From NCBI GenBank assembly GCA_964498065.1, contig CAZCFZ010000066.1, positions 1 to 21,140 on the forward strand: 21,140 nucleotides of DNA, read 5' to 3'. The stretch is from FEN-1297 sp964498065 (GTDB lineage: Bacteria > Bacteroidota > Ignavibacteria > Ignavibacteriales > Ignavibacteriaceae). The position numbers and the translations under genes were made by a program. Each line of letters starts with the position of its first letter. Within the stretch, counting starts at the first letter, position 1. Of the stretch, positions 16,241 through 21,140 are shown piece after piece. The notes beneath the pieces are model-generated. The model was not told where the DNA came from and made no database searches. It was given only the letters and a program-made list of their open reading frames with translations.

Positions 16241-16474
16241 ATGAGTGGTAATATAAACAAAGATTCAATTGAAAATATAAAGAAACTAAGTATTGCAGAA
16301 CGAATTTTAATAGTAGAAGATATTTGGGATAGCATAATGCTGTCCGAAGAAGATTTACCTATCTCAGATGAACAGAAGAAAGAATTAGACTTACGTCTGG
16401 AATCGTACAATAAAAATCCTGATGAGGGAAAATCATGGAAAGAGGTTAAAGACAATATACAATCTCAAATATGA
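16241..16474 (+). CDS. Type II antitoxin (addiction module component, PF09720-like)
   Basis: The 77-aa acidic protein fits the 'putative addiction module component' family (TIGR02574, Unstab_antitox), which pairs with ParE/RelE toxins. Its core reads IKKLSIAERILIVEDIWDSI (about 14-33), with the characteristic hydrophobic-acidic helix ERxxLVEDxWDSI, followed by a charged C-terminal stretch (PDEGKSWKEVKDNI) that likely wraps the toxin. The ATG is preceded by GAGG at about 8 nt. The stop overlaps the toxin start as ATGA, so the two are translated together. Autoregulation is usual for such operons, and the palindrome at 16171-16187 is a candidate site. Confidence 0.88.
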   Translation: MSGNINKDSIENIKKLSIAERILIVEDIWDSIMLSEEDLPISDEQKKELDLRLESYNKNPDEGKSWKEVKDNIQSQI

Positions 16475-16770
16475 ATTTTAAATTGATAATTAGGCCTGAA
16501 GCAGAATCAGAACTATTAGATGCAGTAAAATGGTATGAAGAAAAAGTTAAAGGATTAGGATCAAATTTATTATTAAATGTTGAAGCTACAATTGAATCGA
16601 TTCTTAGAACACCTGAGTCATACACTCCAATCTATAAAAATACGAGGAGAGCATTAGTCAGAAAATTCCCATTTGGGATTCATTATATATTTGATAAAGA
16701 TAGAATAGTAGTATTGGCAATTTTTCATGAAAGCAGGAATCCTAAAGAATTACAGAAACGCTTACTTTAA
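16471..16770 (+). CDS. ParE/RelE superfamily toxin
   Basis: The 99-aa basic protein has the ParE/RelE fold: MNFKLIIRPEAESELLDAVKWYEEKVKG (two pieces: FKLIIRPEAESELLDA and WYEEKVKG) at the N-terminus, the helical turn LLLNVEATIESILRTPESYTP, then a strand-rich end RRALVRKFPFGIHYIFDKDRIVVLAIFH ending in HESRNPKELQKR. The FPFGIHY and AIFHESRNP strings are typical of ParE toxins paired with TIGR02574 antitoxins. Target (gyrase or ribosome) cannot be read from the sequence. It follows the antitoxin with ATGA overlap and is intact. It lies just before the assembly gap, so genes beyond it are uncertain. Confidence 0.9.
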   Translation: MNFKLIIRPEAESELLDAVKWYEEKVKGLGSNLLLNVEATIESILRTPESYTPIYKNTRRALVRKFPFGIHYIFDKDRIVVLAIFHESRNPKELQKRLL

Positions 16771-16780
16771 TTTTACAAAA

Positions 16781-16835
16781 GTTCTTATCATTAAATTATT
16801 CACTCACGTTACTTATTCACTAATTAAAACCATAT
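16781..16835. repeat. 55-bp sequence, left copy flanking the gap
   Basis: This 55-bp stretch recurs exactly at 16936-16990, on the other side of the run of Ns. The match stops exactly at the gap on one side and at the copy boundary on the other. It is most simply a shared contig end (see findings). Confidence 0.9.
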
Positions 16836-16935
16836 NNNNNNNNNNNNNNNNNNNNNNNNNNNNNNNNNNNNNNNNNNNNNNNNNNNNNNNNNNNNNNNNN
16901 NNNNNNNNNNNNNNNNNNNNNNNNNNNNNNNNNNN
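16836..16935. other. Assembly gap, 100 Ns
   Basis: Exactly 100 consecutive Ns. The round length marks a scaffold gap of unknown or arbitrary size. Apart from the repeats and gap, the 319 bp between the toxin and argS stops hold no gene I can support; 16991-17089 is AT-rich spacer. Confidence 0.99.
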
Positions 16936-16990
16936 GTTCTTATCATTAAATTATTCACTCACGTTACTTATTCACTAATTAAAACCATAT
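16936..16990. repeat. 55-bp sequence, right copy flanking the gap
   Basis: Identical in all 55 bases to 16781-16835, beginning at the first base after the Ns. No coding signal; an open frame through the Ns is spurious. Confidence 0.9.
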
Positions 16991-17089
16991 CTGCCCCAAC
17001 TTGATGTTCCAAAATAGAAATTTAAGTTAATAAATTGAATTAACAACATCGAAAGTAAAAAGTTTTAATAATAAAAGATATCTTCTTCT

Positions 17090-19048
17090 CTACATCCTTT
17101 CAGGTGCATTAACTCCTAAAATGGTTAAACCATTTTTCAAAACAATTTTGGTTGCCGATGCAAGTGCAACTCTGGCTTCAGCTAAATTTCTTTCACTTCC
17201 TAAAATCCGGCAGAAAGTGTAAAATTTATGAAACGAAGCAGCCAATTCTTCAAGATAGCTGCATATACGATGCGTCTCGAAAGCTTCCGCACTTAATAAA
17301 ATTTCATCTTTAAATTGATGAAGCTTCTTTAATAGTTGAAGTTCTTCATTTGTAGTAAGAAGATTTAATTTTTCAGTTGAAGCTTTTAAATTTTCTTTTT
17401 CAATCATTTTAAGAATAGAACAAATTCTCGCATGAGCATACTGCAAATAAAATACAGGATTTTCGTCGGATTGCTTTTTGGCAAGTGATAAATCGAAATT
17501 CATATGTGTGGTTATATTGCGCATGTTAAAGAAATAGCGGACAACATCGGAACCAACTTCTTCTTCAAGCTGATCAAGCGTAATATAATTAGCTTTCCTT
17601 GTCGACATTTTAACCACTTCACCGCCGTCCATAATTGTTACAAACTGGTGAATCAGAACTTTAACTTTCTCCGTATCATAACCTAACGCTCTTAAGCCTG
17701 CAAGCACATCAGGGTAAGTTGCATTATGATCCGAACCGAAAATATCAATCATTAAGTCATATCCTCGCTTAAATTTTGTTACATGATAAGCGATATCAGG
17801 AAGTCTATATGTAGGTTCACCGGAAGATTTTACAATTACCTTGTCTTGTTCGTTGCCCAATTCAACCAGTTTTAGCCATGTTGCTCCTTCCTTTTCATAA
17901 GCTAAGCCTTTTTCTTTAAAGGCATCAATTGTTTCTTTTATTTTTCCTTCTTCATAAAGTGAATTCTCATTGAAGAAAATTTTATGTTCAATTTTTAGCC
18001 TTTTTAACGATCGCTTAATATCTTTGAATATTTCGCTTTCTGCTTTTTCTTTAAAAATTCCTTCGGATGAAATGAATTTTTTAAATTCAAGAAACTTTTC
18101 AATCACCTCAAGTCCATGATCAGTTATACAGTAAGTTCCCTGTTTTATACGTTCGATTATTTTATGGGCTATAAGTTTATCTAGGTCATATCCATTGTTA
18201 TGATATTTATATTCATCTTCAGAAAGACCAAAGTCTTCAAGATGTTGATGATAAATATTATCACGAGTAAATTTTTTAGTTTCACACTCAATTTTATACA
18301 AAGTTTCCAAAAGATGAAGTTGTCGTTCTTTAATTCCAGAAATTTTCTTTTTATCGATAAGAACAGACTTTCCAAGGTAAAATTCTTTGTCAACAAAAAA
18401 TTCTTCTTTTAAACTTTTACCATAAACTTCAAATAAGCTTTTAGCAATATCCTTGATATATTCACCTTGATAATGATCTTCCGGGAATTCAATTTTCTCG
18501 CCCAGCAATTCCAAATAACGCAATCTTACGGAATCTCCAAGAACCCGCATTTGTCTGCCGGCATTATTAAAATAATATTCGCGGTCGACCGTATAACCGA
18601 TCCATTCCAAAAGATTGGCAATTGTATCTCCGAATACTGCATTTCTTCCGTGACCGACTGTTAAAGGACCGGTAGGATTTGCGGAAACAAATTCAACATT
18701 TGCTTTTTTACCGGCAAATTTATCCGAATGTCCGTAATTATTTCCTAAAGATAAAATATCTTTTGCTATTTGGGCTACATAAGAAGGTGTGAAAAAAAAG
18801 TTTATAAATCCGGCTCCTGCAATTTCCGTTTTCTCAACAATATTAGAATCTAGTTTTAATGATTTAAGAATTTCTTCTGCAATGTCTCTAGGCTTTCTTT
18901 TTAACTGTCTGGCTAAAAGCATAGCAGCATTTGAAGATAGATCCCCGTGAGATTCCATCTTCGGAACATCGAATGTAATATTAATATCATTTAAATAATT
19001 TAACGTTTCAGCTGCTGCGTTAAATATCGTATATAAGTATTCTTTCAA
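17090..19048 (-). CDS. argS: Arginyl-tRNA synthetase with extra inserted domain
   Basis: This class Ia synthetase charges tRNA-Arg. The N-terminal Add1 domain (1-110) is followed by VSANPTGPLTVGHGRNAVFG with the HIGH-equivalent GHGRN (132-136). The KMSKS-like KMSTRKA is at 480-486, and the anticodon-binding helical domain (about 530-652) includes YLQYAHARICSI. At 652 aa it is about 90-100 residues longer than usual (about 550-560). The extra material lies at about residues 216-328 (18065-18403), between DHYQGEYIKDIAKSLFEVYG and GIFKEKAESEIFKDI. It contains helices and a YCITDHGLEVIEKF strand-turn-helix resembling a winged helix. The frame stays open, so it is not a simple frameshift. The start is TTG at 19046-19048, giving MKEYL; no ATG is available in frame downstream of the nearby upstream stop. 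Confidence 0.95.
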   Translation of the reverse strand: MKEYLYTIFNAAAETLNYLNDINITFDVPKMESHGDLSSNAAMLLARQLKRKPRDIAEEILKSLKLDSNIVEKTEIAGAGFINFFFTPSYVAQIAKDILSLGNNYGHSDKFAGKKANVEFVSANPTGPLTVGHGRNAVFGDTIANLLEWIGYTVDREYYFNNAGRQMRVLGDSVRLRYLELLGEKIEFPEDHYQGEYIKDIAKSLFEVYGKSLKEEFFVDKEFYLGKSVLIDKKKISGIKERQLHLLETLYKIECETKKFTRDNIYHQHLEDFGLSEDEYKYHNNGYDLDKLIAHKIIERIKQGTYCITDHGLEVIEKFLEFKKFISSEGIFKEKAESEIFKDIKRSLKRLKIEHKIFFNENSLYEEGKIKETIDAFKEKGLAYEKEGATWLKLVELGNEQDKVIVKSSGEPTYRLPDIAYHVTKFKRGYDLMIDIFGSDHNATYPDVLAGLRALGYDTEKVKVLIHQFVTIMDGGEVVKMSTRKANYITLDQLEEEVGSDVVRYFFNMRNITTHMNFDLSLAKKQSDENPVFYLQYAHARICSILKMIEKENLKASTEKLNLLTTNEELQLLKKLHQFKDEILLSAEAFETHRICSYLEELAASFHKFYTFCRILGSERNLAEARVALASATKIVLKNGLTILGVNAPERM

Positions 19049-19101
19049 ATTATAATCACGATCAAAAATTAATTAAACCATATAACTTATTTGGAGAAGT
19101 A

Positions 19102-19512
19102 TTAATCCTTTTGAACTTTTTTAGGTCTTCCCCGCTTCTTTTTAGGAACTACAGTTTCTATTTCCGCCGGGTCTTTTACATCAATTACCGGCGCATCGCC
19201 CCACAGCTTTTCGAGGTTGTAAAATAACCTTGCATCTTTTTTAAATATATGAACGACCACATCCACATAATCCAGTAGAACCCAGGACAGCGCTTTGTAT
19301 CCTTCTTTGTGCCAGCTCCTAATACCTTCGTCCCGCAAACTCTTATCTACTTCGTCTGCAATAGCTTTTACCTGCGTATCCGAATCAGCACTGCAAATAA
19401 TAAAATAATCAGACATTGTTGTAAGTTTACGAAGATCGAGTACTTTTACATCATAACCTTTTTTATTAAAGATTAATGACGTTATTTTTTCAGTCAATTG
19501 TGTTGAATCCAA
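19102..19512 (-). CDS. rsfS: Ribosomal silencing factor RsfS
   Basis: The 136-aa protein is RsfS (YbeB/Iojap), which binds L14 on the 50S subunit and blocks subunit joining under starvation. Its core is recognisable: YDVKVLDLRKLTTMSDYFII (20-39), then CSADSDTQVKAIADEV, the EGYKALSWVLLDYVDVVVHIF segment (conserved W and DY..VVHxF) and LEKLWGDAPVIDV. A basic tail, PKKKRGRPKKVQKD, extends past the fold and contains an AT-hook-like RGRP. The start is TTG at 19510-19512, with AAGG 6 nt upstream. The gene follows the LytR_C gene by 13 bp, and argS follows after about 50 bp. Confidence 0.95.
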   Translation of the reverse strand: MDSTQLTEKITSLIFNKKGYDVKVLDLRKLTTMSDYFIICSADSDTQVKAIADEVDKSLRDEGIRSWHKEGYKALSWVLLDYVDVVVHIFKKDARLFYNLEKLWGDAPVIDVKDPAEIETVVPKKKRGRPKKVQKD

Positions 19513-19525
19513 TATATACCTTTTT

Positions 19526-20011
19526 TTATTGATATGGTTTTAAACTATTAAAATCTTTCCCAATAATAAATGAAACATCTAAAAAATAATTATTATTCTT
19601 TTGCTGAATAACATTTTTTCTGCTGACTCCTAAAATATCCGCCACTTTATAAGCATTAACCATATTTCCGGTTCTGTCGATCACTATGGATTTTTCCACA
19701 TCAAACGAAATATAATTGCCCATCTGTACAACATCAAAATGGTGCAGTCTCAAATAATTAGTAAATTGATCGGCAACTCCGGAAACTCCGCATCCATTTA
19801 AAACTTCGACCTGTATAACTGATGCGCCGGCATTTTTCCCATTCTGAATGTCTAATTGCCTTTTCCTATCAATTTTTGAAAAAATTGAATAGGACATGTA
19901 AATAATAATTACCGATAGTAAAGCAATTATGATGTTTAATGAAATGTTAGCAGTGGTTTGTGGGATATTTAATTTATTAGGTATTTTTTTTAACCACAGG
20001 TTTTGTTTCAC
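19526..20011 (-). CDS. LytR C-terminal domain protein, membrane-anchored
   Basis: The 161-aa protein has one membrane helix (about 23-44) and a LytR_C domain (PF13399-like, about 66-152). The domain is recognised from the opening VEVLNGCGVSGVADQFTNYL (69-88), the DVVQMGNY turn and the AYKVADILGV segment near 120-129. These small domains occur alone or attached to LytR-CpsA-Psr ligases. The catalytic LCP domain is absent here, so no enzymatic role is implied. Topology suggests the domain lies in the periplasm. The start is GTG at 20009-20011. It sits 13 bp before rsfS, an order (LytR_C, rsfS) I recall from related Bacteroidota/Ignavibacteria genomes. Confidence 0.88.
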   Translation of the reverse strand: MKQNLWLKKIPNKLNIPQTTANISLNIIIALLSVIIIYMSYSIFSKIDRKRQLDIQNGKNAGASVIQVEVLNGCGVSGVADQFTNYLRLHHFDVVQMGNYISFDVEKSIVIDRTGNMVNAYKVADILGVSRKNVIQQKNNNYFLDVSFIIGKDFNSLKPYQ

Positions 20012-20066
20012 GTATTACGCCCGGAATAGATCAAAAAATTTTGTGAAATTATCAACCTCCAATTAA

Positions 20067-20570
20067 TTATCTTCCCCAGAACGGATCCATACCGCCATAT
20101 CCGCTATACCATCCGCCGCCTAATCCTCCTAACGAATATGGTGAATAGTAATTATAAGGCAGCCTGCTGTACTGGAAGGAAATCGAAACATCTTTCCAGG
20201 GCCGGTAGTTTACTGCAGCACGGCTCAAATAAATACCGTTTATGCTCTTCTGAAAATCGCTTCCTAAAGTACTATATGGGCTTTGAACAATACTAGCTTC
20301 AAGCTGAACATTAAGATTTTTACTAAAGTCATAAGACATACTATTTGTATAAACACCTAAAGCTAAACCTTGATTGCCGAATGTAGAATAAGACAGGCTG
20401 TATGATTGATTCATATGGAAATTGGGAGAACTCAAAAATCCGAATAAGGAACTGGAAGGTTTTGCCAAAATACCGTCTCTTATATCTGATGTAGGAAAAC
20501 CGGAATCTTTAAATTGAGCATATCCCGATATACTGAAAGCCAGAACAAATACAGCCAATAATTTTTTCAT
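20067..20570 (-). CDS. Small secreted protein, Gly/Tyr-rich C-terminus, unknown function
   Basis: The 167-aa precursor begins MKKLLAVFVLAFSISGYAQ, a convincing signal peptide cleaved near GYA-Q. An upstream in-frame ATG at 20624 would add 18 unlikely residues before the signal peptide, so I use ATG 20568-20570. The mature part alternates polar and hydrophobic residues in several stretches (NLNVQLEASIVQSPY, AAVNYRPWKDVSISFQYSRL) consistent with beta-strands. The end, YSPYSLGGLGGGWYSGYGGM, is rich in Gly and Tyr, followed by DPFWGR. An outer-membrane or periplasmic location is inferred. I do not recognise the family. It lies between panD and the LytR_C gene on the same strand. Confidence 0.75.
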   Translation of the reverse strand: MKKLLAVFVLAFSISGYAQFKDSGFPTSDIRDGILAKPSSSLFGFLSSPNFHMNQSYSLSYSTFGNQGLALGVYTNSMSYDFSKNLNVQLEASIVQSPYSTLGSDFQKSINGIYLSRAAVNYRPWKDVSISFQYSRLPYNYYSPYSLGGLGGGWYSGYGGMDPFWGR

Positions 20571-20636
20571 CTTAATACCCAATAAATTCTTCTGAATATT
20601 AAATAAATCAAAAAACAAAATCAATGAAATAACTCA

Positions 20637-20657
20637 AATAACTTAAAAAATGTTATT
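20637..20657 (-). terminator. Weak hairpin after panD
   Basis: AATAAC (20637-20642) and GTTATT (20652-20657) form a 6-bp stem with a 9-nt loop just after the panD stop. The sequence after it on the minus strand is only moderately T-rich. Tentative. Confidence 0.22.
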
Positions 20658-20661
20658 CAAA

Positions 20662-21018
20662 TTACATAATTTTCGATACCTTATTTTTCTTATCTACCAG
20701 CACAACTTTAGGTTTGTGCTTTCGCGCTTCTTCTTCGGACATTTGTGAATAAGCAATAATGATAACTTCATCACCGACAGTGCCGAGACGTGCAGCCGGA
20801 CCGTTTAAACATATCATACCGCTTCCCGAAGGTGCTTCAATTGTATAAGTTTCAAGTCTGCTTCCGGTACTTAAATTTACTACCTGAACTTTTTCATTCG
20901 ACAGAATGTCTGCAGCATCAAGCAAATCCTTATCTATAGTTATGCTGCCTTCATAATAAAGGTCCGCCATAGTAACGGTAGCACGGTGTATTTTCGAACG
21001 AAACATTTCCCTATTCAT
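20662..21018 (-). CDS. panD: Aspartate 1-decarboxylase proenzyme
   Basis: PanD makes beta-alanine for pantothenate and CoA. It is translated as a proenzyme and self-cleaves at Gly-Ser to form a pyruvoyl group. The 118-aa form starting at ATG 21016-21018 begins MNREMFRSKIHRATVT and puts the cleavage site G24-S25 in YYEGSITID, R54 and Y58 at the same numbers as in the E. coli enzyme, together with K9. That alignment favours this ATG over the GTG one codon earlier (21019-21021). LNGPAARLGTVGDEVIIIAYS (two pieces: LNGPAARLGTVGDE and VIIIAYS) completes the signature. A longer basic tail (RKHKPKVVLVDKKNKV) ends the protein. It is preceded by the end of an incomplete membrane-protein gene. Confidence 0.97.
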   Translation of the reverse strand: MNREMFRSKIHRATVTMADLYYEGSITIDKDLLDAADILSNEKVQVVNLSTGSRLETYTIEAPSGSGMICLNGPAARLGTVGDEVIIIAYSQMSEEEARKHKPKVVLVDKKNKVSKIM

Positions 21019-21052
21019 CACAACCTAATTCATTTTTAGCTTTTAAATATAA

Positions 21053-21140
21053 TCAGATTTGTTTAATAGTTTCAATATTGGTAATTATCTCAAATCCGAT
21101 ATAGAAGCCCCAAAACAAGAAGTTCGTAATAAAATTGTTC
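21053..21140 (-). CDS. Partial C-terminus of a membrane protein (cut by the window edge)
   Basis: On the minus strand a frame is open from the window end to a TGA at 21053-21055, giving 28 residues: NNFITNFLFWGFYIGFEIIT then NIETIKQI. The aromatic, hydrophobic run looks like a last transmembrane helix followed by a short polar tail. It ends 34 bp before panD on the same strand, so it would be the upstream neighbour in transcription. The family cannot be identified from this fragment; a shorter competing frame (21074-onwards) also exists. Confidence 0.4.
   Translation of the reverse strand, partial: NNFITNFLFWGFYIGFEIITNIETIKQI

Noticed and set aside
16727..16978. An open frame crossing the N run and both 55-bp copies
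   Set aside because: It is open only because Ns translate as unknown residues; it overlaps the toxin's end out of frame and has no family resemblance.
20571..20624. Upstream ATG for the small secreted protein
   Set aside because: It would place 18 residues before a textbook signal peptide that begins MKKLL; the internal ATG is much more plausible.
1..21140. tRNA, rRNA, CRISPR array or riboswitch
   Set aside because: I looked through the spacers on both strands and found no cloverleaf, rRNA segment, regularly spaced repeats or recognised riboswitch core; spacers are mostly under 200 bp and AT-rich.

Overview
The window is an AT-rich bacterial chromosome segment, roughly two-thirds A+T by eye, and probably a scaffold from a draft or metagenome assembly because it carries a 100-N gap. 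The likeliest source is the Bacteroidota/Chlorobiota/Ignavibacteria group. The main evidence is a subtilisin-like protease with a C-terminal type IX (Por) secretion sorting domain; the weak Shine-Dalgarno signals and LytR_C and BatA-like proteins also fit. I infer Ignavibacteria-like rather than a specific genus. There are no rRNA or tRNA genes, CRISPR arrays, prophages or transposase genes.

Layout. 17-1189 (+): a YigZ/IMPACT-family protein and a MarR-type regulator. 11285 down to 1258 (all -): a long co-directional block reading pgeF, folB, folK, deoxynucleoside kinase, a small membrane protein, a GT9 (heptosyltransferase-like) enzyme, a remnant of a Ppx/GppA phosphatase, lepA, lepB, the secreted S8 protease, an O-methyltransferase and an unrecognised 145-aa protein. 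A 124-bp MITE-like element sits between folB and folK, at the folB stop codon. 11491-16136 (+): surE, phzF-like and a VWA-type membrane protein with overlapping ends, then a ComF-family gene. 16241-16770 (+): a type II toxin-antitoxin pair. 16836-16935: the N gap, flanked by two identical 55-bp copies that look like an assembly artefact. 21018 down to 17090 (-): panD, a small secreted protein, a LytR_C-domain protein, rsfS and argS. A further membrane-protein C-terminus is cut by the window end.

How the genes fit together. Most are housekeeping: folate synthesis (folB, folK), pantothenate (panD), nucleotide salvage (dNK, pgeF, surE), translation (lepA, argS, rsfS) and protein export (lepB with a secreted client protease). 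The less ordinary points are: an arginyl-tRNA synthetase with about 100 extra residues resembling a winged helix; a folK whose only motif-preserving start sites are non-canonical (ATC with a well-placed Shine-Dalgarno, or ACG); heavy TTG start use (lepB, dNK, surE, argS, rsfS); the MITE with two hairpins related by compensatory changes; a ppx/gppA remnant; and an internal repeat in the 145-aa orphan protein.
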